Shown piece by piece: positions 9,950 to 19,125 of a stretch of 64,000 bases of DNA. The first letter of the stretch is position 1; every line of letters begins with the position of its first letter. The position numbers were made by a program, and so were the translations under genes. The notes beneath the pieces were generated by a model. That model was not told the origin of the DNA. It saw only the letters and a list, made by a program, of their open reading frames with translations, and ran no database searches. This DNA comes from Brachybacterium ginsengisoli (GTDB lineage: Bacteria > Actinomycetota > Actinomycetes > Actinomycetales > Dermabacteraceae): contig NZ_CP023564.1 of assembly GCF_002407065.1 (NCBI RefSeq), positions 1,054,001 through 1,118,000 on the forward strand. Reading direction: 5' to 3'.

Positions 9950-11647
9950 ATGTCCACTCCCGATCCCTCCACCGCAGCAGCAGCCGCCTCCGCCCGCCGA
10001 CCTCGCCGCGGGCGACGCACCCCGAGACCACCTCGCCTCGAGGTCGATGACGTCCTCGTGGTCCGCGGTCGGGGGATGCGGACGGCGATCGGCGGCACGG
10101 TGGTCGGCAACGTGATGGAGTGGTTCGACTTCGGCGTCTACGGCTACATGGCGCTGATGCTCTCCCAGCTGTTCTTCCAGACGGGCGACGAGGGTCTCGA
10201 CCTGATCCTCAGCCTGCTCGCCTTCGCGGTCAGCTTCCTGGTGCGCCCCCTGGGCGGTCTCGTGCTCGGCCCGCTGGGGGACAAGCTGGGCCGCCAGAAG
10301 GTCCTCTTCTTCACCATGGCGATGATGGCGATCGCCACCGCCCTGATCGGGGTCCTGCCCACCTACGCCGACATCGGCGTCTGGGCCGCCTTCCTGCTCT
10401 ACGCGCTGAAGATGATCCAGGGCTTCTCCACCGGCGGCGAGTACGCCGGGGCGACCACCTACGTCTCGGAGTTCTCCCCGGACAGCAAGCGCGGGTTCTA
10501 CTCCTCGCTGCTGGACGTCGGCTCCTACTTCGGCTTCGCCATGGGCGCCGGCGCGGTGGCGCTGACCCACCTGGTCACCTCCAACGTGTGGGGACCGGAC
10601 GCCATGCTCGACTGGGGCTGGCGCGTCCCGTTCCTGCTCGCGATCCCGCTGGGCGCCGTCGCCATCTGGTTCCGTGCCCGCATCCCGGAGACCCCGGCCT
10701 TCGAGGCCACCGAGGCGGAGCAGCAGGCGGAGCAGGCGGGTGGCGCGGCCGAGCACGCCGAGGGCTCGCTCCACGCCCGCAAGGGCGCCGCCGGCATCGT
10801 CCGCCACCACTGGCGGGAGCTGCTCATCGCGATCGCGATCGTGGCGGGGACGAACACCGCCGGCTACGCGCTGACCAGCTACATGCCCACCTACCTGGGC
10901 AGCCAGTTCGGGTACGACGAGATGGCCAGCGCCGCGGCCACCATCCCGGCGCTGCTGGTGCTGTGCGTGATGATCCCGTTCGTCGGCAAGGGCTCGGACA
11001 TGTTCGGTCGACGTGCGATGTACTTCGCCGCCGCGGGGTCCGCGCTCGTTCTGCTGCTGCCCGCGTTCTGGCTCATGCACCAGAGCTCGTTCGTCGCGAT
11101 CCAGCTGGCGATGTTCATCGTGGCCATCCCGGTGGCGCTGTTCATCGGCCCCTCCGCCTCGGCGCTGCCGGCACTGTTCCCGACCGCCGCACGGTACGGC
11201 GCGATGGGCATCGCCTACAACGTGTCCGTCTCACTGTTCGGCGGCACCACCCCGCTCATCTCCCAGACGCTCATCGAGCTCACCGGCAACAGCTACATGC
11301 CGGCGCTGTGGATCATGGCCTTCGCCGCCCTGGCCGGCATCGCCGTGATCTTCATGCGCGAGAGCGCCAATCGCCCGCTGCTGGGCTCGTTCCCGGCGGT
11401 GGAATCCGAGGAGGAGGCTCGCGAGCTCGTCGCCACGCAGGAGCAGAACCCTCTGCTGAACACCTCGGAGATGCCGATCGTGGTGCCCGGTCAGCTCGCC
11501 CGCGAGGTGGAGGATGCGCTGGACGTCCCGGGCGCCGGGCTTCCTCCGGAGGTCGGGTCCGCGAACGCGGGGTCGGCCGACGGGGAGGATCCCGACACCG
11601 AGGGTGCCGGCGCGGGAGAGGGCGCACGCCGCACCCCCACCGCCTGA
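9950..11647 (+). CDS. MFS transporter, metabolite:H+ symporter (MHS) family
   Basis: Membrane symporter (565 aa) related to ProP/KgtP-type carriers of osmolytes, dicarboxylates or similar small acids; the substrate cannot be read from sequence. After a basic Ala/Arg-rich N-terminus come about 12 membrane segments. MHS landmarks are GNVMEWFDFGVYGYMA in TM1, the loop motif GPLGDKLGRQKV, GEYAGATTYVSEF, and IPETPAF before the central loop. The last 100 or so residues form a long acidic cytoplasmic tail, unusual for the family. The ATG at 9950 (AAGGCAGG upstream) was chosen over a frame that stays open 71 codons further. It interrupts the ribosomal cluster and is flanked by terminators. Confidence 0.85.
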   Translation: MSTPDPSTAAAAASARRPRRGRRTPRPPRLEVDDVLVVRGRGMRTAIGGTVVGNVMEWFDFGVYGYMALMLSQLFFQTGDEGLDLILSLLAFAVSFLVRPLGGLVLGPLGDKLGRQKVLFFTMAMMAIATALIGVLPTYADIGVWAAFLLYALKMIQGFSTGGEYAGATTYVSEFSPDSKRGFYSSLLDVGSYFGFAMGAGAVALTHLVTSNVWGPDAMLDWGWRVPFLLAIPLGAVAIWFRARIPETPAFEATEAEQQAEQAGGAAEHAEGSLHARKGAAGIVRHHWRELLIAIAIVAGTNTAGYALTSYMPTYLGSQFGYDEMASAAATIPALLVLCVMIPFVGKGSDMFGRRAMYFAAAGSALVLLLPAFWLMHQSSFVAIQLAMFIVAIPVALFIGPSASALPALFPTAARYGAMGIAYNVSVSLFGGTTPLISQTLIELTGNSYMPALWIMAFAALAGIAVIFMRESANRPLLGSFPAVESEEEARELVATQEQNPLLNTSEMPIVVPGQLAREVEDALDVPGAGLPPEVGSANAGSADGEDPDTEGAGAGEGARRTPTA

Positions 11648-11739
11648 GTCGGGCCGTCATGCCCGTCGCGAGAACGCGGCGGGCGGACGCCTGCCGCCGT
11701 CCCGGGCCAGCGTGCGAGCAGGCGCTCCGAACACCCGGA

Positions 11740-11781
11740 GGCCGACGGGCCCACCCTCTTCCGAGGGCGGGCCCGTCGGCC
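11740..11781. terminator. Bidirectional terminator between convergent genes
   Basis: 19-nt arms (11740-11758, 11763-11781) pair with a single mismatch around a TTCC loop. They lie between the MFS gene (plus) and the CpaE-like gene (minus) and probably serve both. The rest of 11648-11796 shows nothing else. Confidence 0.75.
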
Positions 11782-11796
11782 GTCCTGGGCGGAGGG

Positions 11797-12255
11797 TCAG
11801 CCGGCCGGGGTCGGGTCCGTCCCGGTGACGCTGTGGGTGAGCAGCACCAGCAGCGCCCCGGCATAGGCGTCCTCGGGGGAGGGGGCACGCACCTCGCGCT
11901 CGGTCCCTCCGCTCGTCCCGCCCGAGCTCCCGAGTACGATCCGCACGGCATGGACGCCGTCGTCCCCGCGCTCGAGCGAGCGGAACGACTCCCCGAGGGC
12001 GGCGCGCAGCTGCTCTTCGCGCGGGACCCAGAGCGCCTCGTGCTGCTCCACGGAGTCCAGCGCCCACTCGGTGGTGCCGTTGAAGCGGAGCACGGGCATC
12101 CCCGTGCGGCCGTGCGCGCGCTCCACCACCATGGAGGAGAGCATGAACGGCTCGTCCCGCAGCTCCCCGACGTCGATCACGAAGTGATCGCCGTCGGCCG
12201 GCACCCACTCCAGGCCGGCGTCCTTCAGCTTCCTCGCCACATCGATGTCGATCAT
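11797..12255 (-). CDS. Conserved actinobacterial protein, CpaE-like annotation
   Basis: A 152-aa soluble protein of a family that is widespread in Actinobacteria and often labelled pilus assembly protein CpaE in databases, although it lacks a visible P-loop or receiver domain. The start MIDIDVARKLKDAGLEW and the central RFNGTTEWALDSVEQHEALW are the recognisable parts. The C-terminus before the stop is Gly/Ser/Thr rich. No function is assigned. A TAGCGT hexamer sits 6 nt before the ATG with no Shine-Dalgarno, suggesting a leaderless mRNA. It is transcribed towards the MFS gene, inside the ribosomal cluster. Confidence 0.75.
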   Translation of the reverse strand: MIDIDVARKLKDAGLEWVPADGDHFVIDVGELRDEPFMLSSMVVERAHGRTGMPVLRFNGTTEWALDSVEQHEALWVPREEQLRAALGESFRSLERGDDGVHAVRIVLGSSGGTSGGTEREVRAPSPEDAYAGALLVLLTHSVTGTDPTPAG

Positions 12256-12261
12256 GGGCCG

Positions 12262-12267
12262 ACGCTA
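12262..12267 (-). promoter_or_regulatory. -10 box of leaderless transcript (CpaE-like gene)
   Basis: TAGCGT on the minus strand, separated from the ATG at 12255 by six bases. The start codon would coincide with the transcription start. Confidence 0.5.
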
Positions 12268-12405
12268 CGCCATGGACAGGGGCGAGGGGCAGTGCCTCCT
12301 CGCCCGGGTCTGCGCTCCCGGGCCGTCGCGACGGGGGAGCGGCGCCCCGTCCAGCTCGGTGCCCCGCGCGAGAGCAAGCACACATCCGCCCGCCCGGAAG
12401 ATGGG

Positions 12406-12434
12406 GTGACAGGCACGGGGCGGACGCGTAGTCT
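12406..12434 (+). promoter_or_regulatory. Promoter of the spc (rplN) operon
   Basis: GTGACA (12406-12411), 17-nt spacer, TAGTCT (12429-12434): one mismatch from TTGACA at -35 and a TANNNT -10. It would start an RNA with a leader of about 300 nt before rplN. It replaces read-through from the S10 operon, which is terminated upstream. Confidence 0.6.
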
Positions 12435-12547
12435 TGAACGGTTGCCGGAGAACTGAGTCCCGCACCCTCGTGGTGTCGGAGCCCGGAGCTCCGCGACAGG
12501 ATCCTGGTCACCAGATCCGTCCTCGCCGGAGACCTCGCACGAGAGGC

Positions 12548-12598
12548 GAACGCCCCGCGTTCACCACGCCAGTGCCTGAGTCCGGCAGAGGGTTTTTT
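12548..12598 (+). promoter_or_regulatory. Structured leader with T-tract upstream of rplN
   Basis: Within the 489-nt gap 12256-12744 a 6-bp hairpin GAACGC-CCC-GCGTTC (12548-12562) is followed by a weak hairpin TGCC..GGCA (12573-12587) and a run of six T (12593-12598), rare in this GC-rich DNA. It could be an attenuator or pause site in the rplN leader. No known leader family was recognised. Confidence 0.3.
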
Positions 12599-12744
12599 GG
12601 TGTCCGGGGCCGGTCGCCGGCATCGTCCGAGGTCCGATCCATGACCAGGGGCGATACCGGGCATGGTCCAGATTCCGTTCCGCCAGGCTCGGCCCGCTCG
12701 CTCCCGCGAGCTGGAAGAGAACCGGTGAGACGATAGGAGAACGA

Positions 12745-13113
12745 GTGATTCAGCAGGAGTCGCGACTGAAGGTCGCCGACAACACGGGTGCCAAGGAGAT
12801 TCTCTGCATCCGTGTTCTCGGTGGCTCCGGTCGCCGTTACGCCAGCATCGGCGACACCATCGTGGCGACCGTCAAGGACGCCATCCCCGGTGGCAACGTC
12901 AAGAAGGGCGACGTCGTCAAGGCGGTCGTCGTCCGCACGTCCAAGGAGGTCCGTCGCATCGACGGCTCCTACATCCGCTTCGACGAGAACGCAGCGGTCA
13001 TCCTCAAGACCGACGGCGAGCCGCGCGGCACCCGCATCTTCGGCCCCGTGGGCCGCGAGCTGCGCGACAAGCGCTTCATGAAGATCGTCTCGCTGGCACC
13101 GGAGGTGGTGTGA
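12745..13113 (+). CDS. rplN: 50S ribosomal protein L14
   Basis: L14 (122 aa) at the 50S interface. Begins with [19 protein letters not shown] after a GTG start (AGGAGAACGA upstream) and contains the signature region [20 protein letters not shown]. First gene of the spc operon; rplX follows after 1 nt. Family-typical length. Confidence 0.97.
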   Translation: MIQQESRLKVADNTGAKEILCIRVLGGSGRRYASIGDTIVATVKDAIPGGNVKKGDVVKAVVVRTSKEVRRIDGSYIRFDENAAVILKTDGEPRGTRIFGPVGRELRDKRFMKIVSLAPEVV

Positions 13114-13114
13114 C

Positions 13115-13501
13115 ATGGCAAAGATGAAGATCAAGAAGGGCGACCTCGTCCAGGTGATCACCGGTCGCACCGGCGACGGGGACAAGGCCGCCGCGCGCGG
13201 TCTCGAGTCCGGCGACAAGGGCAAGCAGGGTCGCGTCCTGCAGGTGTTCCCCGATACCCAGCGTGTGCTGGTCGAGGGCATCAACCGCCGCACCCACCAC
13301 GTCAAGCCCAACCAGGCCGGCGGCGCGGGTGGCATCGAGCAGCGTGAGGCGTCCATCCACGTCTCCAACGTCGCTCTGGTCGACCCGGAGGACAACAAGC
13401 CGACCAAGGTCGGCTACCGCGTCGAGACCCTCGAGCTCGAGAACGGCCGCACCAAGCAGGTGCGCGTCCGCTTCGCGAAGCGCTCCGGGAAGGACATCTG
13501 A
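13115..13501 (+). CDS. rplX: 50S ribosomal protein L24
   Basis: L24 (128 aa), an early 50S assembly protein. The N-terminal KOW motif is visible ([19 protein letters not shown]), though here an insertion [14 protein letters not shown] lengthens the loop before [23 protein letters not shown] is conserved. The longer KOW loop is shared with some actinobacteria. rplE starts one base after its stop. Confidence 0.95.
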   Translation: MAKMKIKKGDLVQVITGRTGDGDKAAARGLESGDKGKQGRVLQVFPDTQRVLVEGINRRTHHVKPNQAGGAGGIEQREASIHVSNVALVDPEDNKPTKVGYRVETLELENGRTKQVRVRFAKRSGKDI

Positions 13502-13502
13502 G

Positions 13503-14072
13503 ATGAGCGAGACCGCCACCCAGGCGCCCACCCCGCGCCTGAAGAGCAAGTACAACGAGACCATCAAGACGCAGCTGACCGAGCAGTTCGGTTACGAGAA
13601 CGTCATGCTGGTGCCCGGTCTGACCAAGATCGTCGTGAACATGGGCGTCGGCGACGCCGCTCGCGACTCCAAGGTCATCGACGGCGCCATCCGCGACCTC
13701 GCAGCCATCACCGGCCAGAAGCCCCAGGTCACCAAGGCCCGCAAGTCCATCGCGCAGTTCAAGCTGCGCGAGGGCATGCCGATCGGTGCGCACGTCACGC
13801 TGCGCAACGCTCGCATGTGGGAGTTCCTGGATCGTCTGCTGTCGACCGCTCTGCCCCGTATCCGTGACTTCCGTGGCCTGTCCCCGAAGCACTTCGACGG
13901 CAACGGCAACTACACCTTCGGTCTCACGGAGCAGGTCATGTTCCACGAGATCGACCAGGACAAGATCGACCGTGTCCGCGGTATGGACATCACGGTCGTG
14001 ACCACCGCGAAGACCGACGACGAGGGACGCGCGCTGCTCAAGCTGCTCGGCTTCCCCTTCAAGGAGAACTGA
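13503..14072 (+). CDS. rplE: 50S ribosomal protein L5
   Basis: L5 (189 aa) binds 5S rRNA and contacts P-site tRNA. The family signature [20 protein letters not shown] is at about residues 117-136. The ATG at 13503 follows the rplX stop by one base; the longer open frame upstream is a shadow of rplX. Confidence 0.97.
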   Translation: MSETATQAPTPRLKSKYNETIKTQLTEQFGYENVMLVPGLTKIVVNMGVGDAARDSKVIDGAIRDLAAITGQKPQVTKARKSIAQFKLREGMPIGAHVTLRNARMWEFLDRLLSTALPRIRDFRGLSPKHFDGNGNYTFGLTEQVMFHEIDQDKIDRVRGMDITVVTTAKTDDEGRALLKLLGFPFKEN

Positions 14073-14073
14073 T

Positions 14074-14259
14074 ATGGCGAAGACAGCCCTGATCAAGAAG
14101 TCGGAGCGCAAGCCCAAGTTCGCGGTCCGCGCCTACACCCGGTGCCAGCGCTGCGGTCGCCCCCATTCGGTGTACCGCAAGTTCGGTCTCTGCCGTGTCT
14201 GCCTTCGCGAGATGGCTCACCGCGGAGAGCTCCCCGGCGTCACCAAGAGCAGCTGGTAA
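14074..14259 (+). CDS. rpsN: 30S ribosomal protein S14, zinc-binding type
   Basis: S14 type Z (61 aa), with two CxxC pairs (RCQRCGRP and GLCRVCLRE) that bind zinc. The short zinc form differs from the about 100-aa zinc-free form that many actinobacteria also carry under Zur control; no second copy is in the window. One base separates it from rplE. A 72-nt gap precedes rpsH. Confidence 0.97.
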   Translation: MAKTALIKKSERKPKFAVRAYTRCQRCGRPHSVYRKFGLCRVCLREMAHRGELPGVTKSSW

Positions 14260-14331
14260 GGACTACCGCCATAGGTCCCCGGTCGCAGTCATCGCGTCCG
14301 AGGGAAACCAGGTGAGGAAGAAGCAACAGAC

Positions 14332-14730
14332 ATGACCATGACCGACCCGATCGCGGACATGCTCACGCGGATCCGTAACGCCTCAGGGGCGTACCACGAG
14401 ACCGCGTCCATGCCGTACTCGAAGTTGAAGGTTCGCATCGCGGACATCCTGAAGGCTGAGGGCTACATCCTCGGCTGGACCGAGGAAGAGGCCGAGGTGG
14501 GCAAGAACCTCATCCTCGAGCTCAAGTACTCGGACAGCCGTGAGCGCGCCATCTCCGGGATCCGTCGTATCTCGAAGCCGGGCCTGCGTGTGTACGCCAA
14601 GTCCACCAATCTGCCCAAGGTCCTCGGCGGCCTGGGCGTGGCGATCCTGTCCACGTCCTCCGGCCTCCTGACCGACAAGCAGGCTGCCAAGAAGGGTGTG
14701 GGTGGGGAAGTCCTCGCCTACATCTGGTGA
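14332..14730 (+). CDS. rpsH: 30S ribosomal protein S8
   Basis: S8 (132 aa), a central-domain 16S rRNA binder and the spc-operon repressor in E. coli. [14 protein letters not shown] is the classical N-terminus and [20 protein letters not shown] the family signature. Starts at ATG 14332 or 14338; the first is taken. It precedes rplF by 19 nt. Confidence 0.97.
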   Translation: MTMTDPIADMLTRIRNASGAYHETASMPYSKLKVRIADILKAEGYILGWTEEEAEVGKNLILELKYSDSRERAISGIRRISKPGLRVYAKSTNLPKVLGGLGVAILSTSSGLLTDKQAAKKGVGGEVLAYIW

Positions 14731-14749
14731 GCGGGAGAGGAGAACAGCT

Positions 14750-15292
14750 ATGTCCCGCATCGGACGCCTTCCGGTCGCAGTTCCGGCCGCAGTCCAGAAC
14801 GTCACCATCGAGGGTCGCACCGTCAAGGTGACCGGCCCCAAGGGTGAGCTCACCCATGAGGTGCCGGCTCCCCTCACCGTCGAGCGCGGTGAGGACGGCA
14901 CGATCATCGTGAACCGCCCCGACGAGGAGCGCGAGAACAAGGCCCTGCACGGCCTGACCCGCACCCTCATCAACAACATCGTCCTCGGTGTCACCGAGGG
15001 CTTCTCCAAGAAGCTCGAGATCGTGGGCACGGGCTACCGTGTCACGGCGAAGGGCTCGGACCTCGAGTTCGCCCTCGGCTTCTCGCACCCCGTCGTCGTG
15101 AAGGCGCCCCAGGGCATCACCTTCACCGTCGAGTCCCCGACCAAGTTCGCGGTCAGCGGCATCTCGAAGCAGCAGGTCGGCGAGGTCGCGGCGAACATCC
15201 GCAAGATCCGCAAGCCCGAGCCCTACAAGGGCAAGGGTGTGCGGTACGCCGACGAGGTCGTGGTCCGCAAGGCCGGAAAGGCTGGTAAGTGA
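14750..15292 (+). CDS. rplF: 50S ribosomal protein L6
   Basis: L6 (180 aa), near the factor-binding site. Starts [16 protein letters not shown] and ends with the signature [31 protein letters not shown] upstream of ATG 14750 supports this start over the in-frame extension. It overlaps the possible GTG of rplR, but the preferred rplR start lies 2 nt beyond. Confidence 0.97.
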   Translation: MSRIGRLPVAVPAAVQNVTIEGRTVKVTGPKGELTHEVPAPLTVERGEDGTIIVNRPDEERENKALHGLTRTLINNIVLGVTEGFSKKLEIVGTGYRVTAKGSDLEFALGFSHPVVVKAPQGITFTVESPTKFAVSGISKQQVGEVAANIRKIRKPEPYKGKGVRYADEVVVRKAGKAGK

Positions 15293-15294
15293 TC

Positions 15295-15681
15295 ATGGGT
15301 TACGCACTCAAGCACACCAAGGGCAACCGCGGAAGCAAGCTGCGTTCGCGCGGCCGTCGTCACCTGCGCGTCCGTCGTCGCGTCATCGGCACCGCCGAGC
15401 GTCCCCGTCTGGTGGTCACCCGCTCCGCGCGCCACGTCTTCGTGCAGGTCGTCGACGACGCCCTGGGCAAGACCATCGCGTCGGCCTCGACCATGGAGGC
15501 GGACCTGCGCGGCTCGGAGAGCACCAAGGCAGACAAGGCCCGCACCGTCGGGACCCTGGTCGCCGAGCGTGCCAAGGCCGCCGGGATCGACTCCGTCGTG
15601 TTCGACCGCGGCGGCAACAAGTACCACGGTCGCGTGGCCGCCGTCGCTGACGGCGCCCGCGAGGCTGGCCTGGCGCTGTGA
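15295..15681 (+). CDS. rplR: 50S ribosomal protein L18
   Basis: L18 (128 aa) binds 5S rRNA. Basic N-terminus ([17 protein letters not shown]) followed by the L18 fold ([20 protein letters not shown]) and the family C-terminus [20 protein letters not shown]. The ATG at 15295 is preferred to the GTG at 15289 that overlaps the rplF stop. rpsE follows after 37 nt. Confidence 0.96.
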   Translation: MGYALKHTKGNRGSKLRSRGRRHLRVRRRVIGTAERPRLVVTRSARHVFVQVVDDALGKTIASASTMEADLRGSESTKADKARTVGTLVAERAKAAGIDSVVFDRGGNKYHGRVAAVADGAREAGLAL

Positions 15682-15718
15682 TCGCCGCCCGGACACAGGA
15701 CGAGAAGAGGATCTGAAT

Positions 15719-16405
15719 ATGGCTGCACAGCAGCGTAGCAACGGTCCCGCGGCCTCCGGCCGACGGGACGACAACTCCAACAACAGCAACGATCGCGGAC
15801 GCCAGGGCGGCGACCGCGGTGGTCGTCAGGGTGGTCGCGGCGGCCGCAACCAGGAGGCCGAGAAGTCGGCGTTCCTGGAGCGCGTCGTGAGCATCAACCG
15901 CGTGTCGAAGGTCGTCAAGGGCGGCCGTCGCTTCTCCTTCACCGCCCTCGTGGTGGTCGGTGACGGCGACGGAACGGTCGGCGTCGGCTACGGCAAGGCC
16001 AAGGAGGTGCCCGCGGCGATCGCCAAGGGCGTCGAGGAGGCGAAGAAGAACTTCTTCCGCGTCCCCCGCATCCAGGGCACCGTCGTGCACCCCGTCCAGG
16101 GTGAGGATGCAGCGGGCGTCGTCCTGCTCCGTCCGGCCGCCCCGGGCACCGGCGTGATCGCCGGCGGTCCGGTCCGCGCCGTCCTCGAGTGCGCCGGAGT
16201 GCACGACGTGCTCTCCAAGTCGCTCGGTTCGACCAACCAGATCAACATCGTGCGGGCGACCGTCGATGCGCTCAAGCAGCTCGAGGAGCCGGAGGCAGTG
16301 GCAGCACGTCGCGGTCTCCCCGTCGAGCACGTCGCTCCGGCGGCGCTCCTGCGGGCGCAGGCCGAGGGCCGTGCGGCCGCTCGTGCGGAGAAGGTGGGTG
16401 CCTGA
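15719..16405 (+). CDS. rpsE: 30S ribosomal protein S5
   Basis: S5 (228 aa), at the mRNA entry site and implicated in decoding fidelity. The first about 45 residues are a low-complexity Gly/Arg/Asn/Asp-rich extension, common in actinobacteria; the core begins at [20 protein letters not shown], with [15 protein letters not shown] next. Longer than the E. coli protein (167 aa). The TGATG junction couples it to rpmD. Confidence 0.96.
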   Translation: MAAQQRSNGPAASGRRDDNSNNSNDRGRQGGDRGGRQGGRGGRNQEAEKSAFLERVVSINRVSKVVKGGRRFSFTALVVVGDGDGTVGVGYGKAKEVPAAIAKGVEEAKKNFFRVPRIQGTVVHPVQGEDAAGVVLLRPAAPGTGVIAGGPVRAVLECAGVHDVLSKSLGSTNQINIVRATVDALKQLEEPEAVAARRGLPVEHVAPAALLRAQAEGRAAARAEKVGA

Positions 16406-16584
16406 TGCAGATCAAGGTGACCCAGACCCGTTCCGAGATCGGCGGCACCCAGAGCCAGCGAGCCACCCTGCGAGGCCTCGGCCTCAAGCGCATCGGTGAC
16501 ACCGTGGTGAAGGAAGACCGCCCGGAGATCCGCGGCATGATCCGCACCGTCACCCACCTGGTGACGTTCGAAGAGGTGGACTGA
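16405..16584 (+). CDS. rpmD: 50S ribosomal protein L30
   Basis: L30 (59 aa). The conserved [20 protein letters not shown] start and [13 protein letters not shown] segment identify it. The ATG shares its A with the rpsE stop codon. rplO follows after 5 nt. Confidence 0.96.
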   Translation: MQIKVTQTRSEIGGTQSQRATLRGLGLKRIGDTVVKEDRPEIRGMIRTVTHLVTFEEVD

Positions 16585-16589
16585 CTTTC

Positions 16590-17057
16590 ATGAATACTGA
16601 AGACCAGAACGCAGCATCGCCCTTGAAGCTTCACGACCTGCGCCCCGCGCCGGGTTCCAAGACCGCACGCACCCGCGTCGGTCGTGGTGAGGCCTCCAAG
16701 GGCAAGACCGCCGGTCGTGGCACCAAGGGCACCAAGGCCCGTTACCAGGTGCCCGTCGGCTTCGAGGGCGGGCAGATGCCGCTGCACATGCGGCTGCCGA
16801 AGCTTCGCGGCTTCACCAACCCGTTCCGCGTCGAGTACCAGGTCGTGAACCTGGCGACCCTGCAGGAGCTGTTCCCCGAGGGCGGCACTGTCACGGTCGA
16901 GGACCTCGTCGCCAAGGGTGCGGTGCGCAAGAACCAGCCCGTCAAGGTGCTCGGTTCGGGCGATGTGAGCGTCAAGCTCGACATCACCGCCCAGAAGTTC
17001 TCCGCCTCGGCGGAGCAGAAGATCGCGGCGGCTGGCGGTTCCGTCACCACCGCGTGA
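16590..17057 (+). CDS. rplO: 50S ribosomal protein L15
   Basis: L15 (155 aa), a late 50S assembly protein. N-terminal Gly/Lys-rich segment ([20 protein letters not shown]) and [18 protein letters not shown] are typical. Last ribosomal gene of this transcript: a strong hairpin begins 10 nt after the stop, before secY. Confidence 0.96.
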   Translation: MNTEDQNAASPLKLHDLRPAPGSKTARTRVGRGEASKGKTAGRGTKGTKARYQVPVGFEGGQMPLHMRLPKLRGFTNPFRVEYQVVNLATLQELFPEGGTVTVEDLVAKGAVRKNQPVKVLGSGDVSVKLDITAQKFSASAEQKIAAAGGSVTTA

Positions 17058-17066
17058 GTCTCTTTT

Positions 17067-17112
17067 GACGGGGCACCGCGGCGCAGAATACTCTGCGACG
17101 CGGTGCCCCGTC
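17067..17112 (+). terminator. Terminator between rplO and secY
   Basis: Long hairpin: GACGGGGCACCGCG (17067-17080) plus CGCAGA (17082-17087) pair with TCTGCG and CGCGGTGCCCCGTC ending at 17112, with one unpaired base on each side. It ends with TCGTC. secY must then rely on read-through or on its own promoter, which was not identified in 17113-17224. Confidence 0.8.
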
Positions 17113-17224
17113 GTCGTATCCCGTGGTCAAGTCGGGATCGGTCCGCTGGTCGCGAAGAATCCGCTGCACCGGGACGGATCGTGACACCCTTGGTCCAGTC
17201 CCCGGACCTCCAGGAGGGAATCAG

Positions 17225-18529
17225 GTGAACTCGTTCGTGCGCGCGCTGCGCACTCCCGAGCTGAGGGCGAAGATCTTCTTCACGCTCGGTCTGCTCGCCA
17301 TCTACCGTCTCGGCGTCTTCGTCCCCACCCCGGGATTCGACGCCACCAACGTGATGATGTGCGCGGACCAGGCCGCCTCGGCCGGTGGTTCCAACGTTCT
17401 GGGCATGGTCAACATGTTCTCCGGCGGAGCCCTGCTGCAGCTGTCCATCTTCGCCCTGGGCGTGATGCCGTACATCACCGCCTCGATCATCGTGCAGCTG
17501 CTGCGCGTGGTCATCCCGCGGTTCGAGGAGCTCCACAAGGAGGGCGCCTCCGGCACCGCCAAGCTGACCCAGTACACCCGGTACCTCACCATCGGTCTGG
17601 CCGTGCTGCAGTCGACCACGATCATCACCCTGGTCCGCTCCGGCAACTTCTTCGTGGGCTGCACCCTCGAGCTCATGCCCGACCAGTCGATCCCGACGCT
17701 GCTGACCATGGTCCTGACCATGACCGTCGGCACCATCCTGATCATGTTCATGGGCGAGATGATCACCGAGCGCGGTGTCGGCAACGGCATGTCGCTGATG
17801 ATCTTCACCTCGATCGCCGCCGCGTTCCCGACCTCCTTCGGCCAGGTCTTCCAGATGAAGGGGTGGCTGACCTTCTCCCTGGTCATCCTCCTCGCGCTGG
17901 TGATCATGATCGGCATGGTCTTCGTCGAGCAGGCGCAGCGACGGATCCCCGTGCAGTACGCAAAGCGCATGGTGGGTCGCCGCATGTACGGCGGGACCTC
18001 GACCTACATCCCGGTCAAGGTCAACCAGGCCGGCGTCATCCCCGTCATCTTCTCCGCCTCCATCCTGGCGCTGCCGCAGATGGCGAGCTCCTTCGGCGAC
18101 CCGTCGGCCCCCTGGGTGCAGTGGGTCAACGCCCACCTGGTGATGGGCATGTCCTTCTCGTGGATCTACGCGGTCGTCTACGTGACCCTGATCGTCTTCT
18201 TCGCCTTCTTCTACACCTCGATCACCTTCAACGCCGAGGAGATCGCGGACAACATGAAGAAGTACGGCGGCTTCGTCCCCAACGTCCGGGCGGGCCGTCC
18301 CACGGAGCGCTACCTGCGCTACGTGATCAACCGTGTCCAGACCGCGGGCGCCGTCTACCTCGCGGTGATCTGCCTGATCCCGCTGATCGCGCTCGTCTAT
18401 CTCGGAACCTCGCAGGACTTCCCGCTCGGCGGCGTGTCCCTGCTGATCATCATCGGCGTCGGTCTCGACACGGTGAAGCAGATCGATGCGAAGCTCCAGC
18501 AGCACCACTATGAAGGGATCCTCAAGTGA
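17225..18529 (+). CDS. secY: Preprotein translocase subunit SecY
   Basis: SecY (434 aa), the ten-helix protein-conducting channel of the Sec translocon. Begins NSFVRALRTPELRAKIFFTLG after a GTG start with AGGAGGG nine bases upstream. Family landmarks: LGVMPYITASIIVQLL in TM2 and the cytoplasmic loop region RRIPVQYAKRMVG near residue 240. Its stop overlaps the adk GTG (GTGA). Upstream in-frame residues were discarded as they precede the ribosome binding site. Confidence 0.97.
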   Translation: MNSFVRALRTPELRAKIFFTLGLLAIYRLGVFVPTPGFDATNVMMCADQAASAGGSNVLGMVNMFSGGALLQLSIFALGVMPYITASIIVQLLRVVIPRFEELHKEGASGTAKLTQYTRYLTIGLAVLQSTTIITLVRSGNFFVGCTLELMPDQSIPTLLTMVLTMTVGTILIMFMGEMITERGVGNGMSLMIFTSIAAAFPTSFGQVFQMKGWLTFSLVILLALVIMIGMVFVEQAQRRIPVQYAKRMVGRRMYGGTSTYIPVKVNQAGVIPVIFSASILALPQMASSFGDPSAPWVQWVNAHLVMGMSFSWIYAVVYVTLIVFFAFFYTSITFNAEEIADNMKKYGGFVPNVRAGRPTERYLRYVINRVQTAGAVYLAVICLIPLIALVYLGTSQDFPLGGVSLLIIIGVGLDTVKQIDAKLQQHHYEGILK

Positions 18530-19125
18530 CCGAGTCCTCCAGCTCAGCCACCACCGCCCGTCGCCTGCTCATCGTGGGCCCGCCCGGAGCGGGCAAGGGC
18601 ACCCAGGCGGTGCGCATCGCCGAGGAGCTGTCCATCCCGGCCATCTCCACCGGTGACATCTTCCGCGCGAACGTCTCGGGGGAGACCGAGCTGGGCCTGC
18701 TCGCGAAGTCCTACATGGACAAGGGCGAGTACGTGCCGGACTCCGTCACCAACGACATGGTGCGCTCCCGCCTCGCCGAGGACGACGCCCAGGGAGGCTT
18801 CCTCCTCGACGGCTACCCCCGGACCCTCGACCAGGTCGACGCCCTGGACGGCGTGCTCTCCGAGCTCGACACGGCGCTCGACGCCGTGCTGCTGCTCGTG
18901 GTCGAGACCGAGGAGGTCGTGGGCCGCCTCGTCGAGCGCGGTCGCGCACAGGGCCGCAGCGACGACACCGAGGAGACGATCCGTCGCCGCCTCGACGTCT
19001 ACGCCGAGCAGACCGCTCCGCTGATCGACGTCTACGAGAAGCGCGGGCTGGTCCGCCGGGTCGACGGCATGGCCTCGATCGACGAGGTCACCGCGGCGCT
19101 GCGTGAGGCTCTCGCCGGCCGATGA
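18526..19125 (+). CDS. adk: Adenylate kinase
   Basis: Cytoplasmic AMP + ATP to 2 ADP kinase (199 aa). P-loop GPPGAGKGTQ (about 18-27), AMP-binding STGDIFRA, LDGYPRTLDQ, and a short LID lacking the zinc cysteines (GRAQGRSDDTEETIRRRL). Starts at GTG 18526 overlapping the secY stop, and its stop overlaps the map ATG. secY-adk-map is the usual order. Confidence 0.96.
   Translation: MTESSSSATTARRLLIVGPPGAGKGTQAVRIAEELSIPAISTGDIFRANVSGETELGLLAKSYMDKGEYVPDSVTNDMVRSRLAEDDAQGGFLLDGYPRTLDQVDALDGVLSELDTALDAVLLLVVETEEVVGRLVERGRAQGRSDDTEETIRRRLDVYAEQTAPLIDVYEKRGLVRRVDGMASIDEVTAALREALAGR

Noticed and set aside
11797..12255. True CpaE pilus-assembly ATPase
   Set aside because: At 152 aa without P-loop or receiver domain, the database name does not describe the protein.
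10120..12456. Open frame of 778 codons on the plus strand overlapping the MFS gene
   Set aside because: Alternate-frame shadow of the MFS gene and the minus-strand CpaE-like gene; Arg/Pro/His-rich composition with no domain.
17113..17224. Dedicated secY promoter
   Set aside because: No acceptable -35/-10 pair was found despite the strong terminator after rplO.
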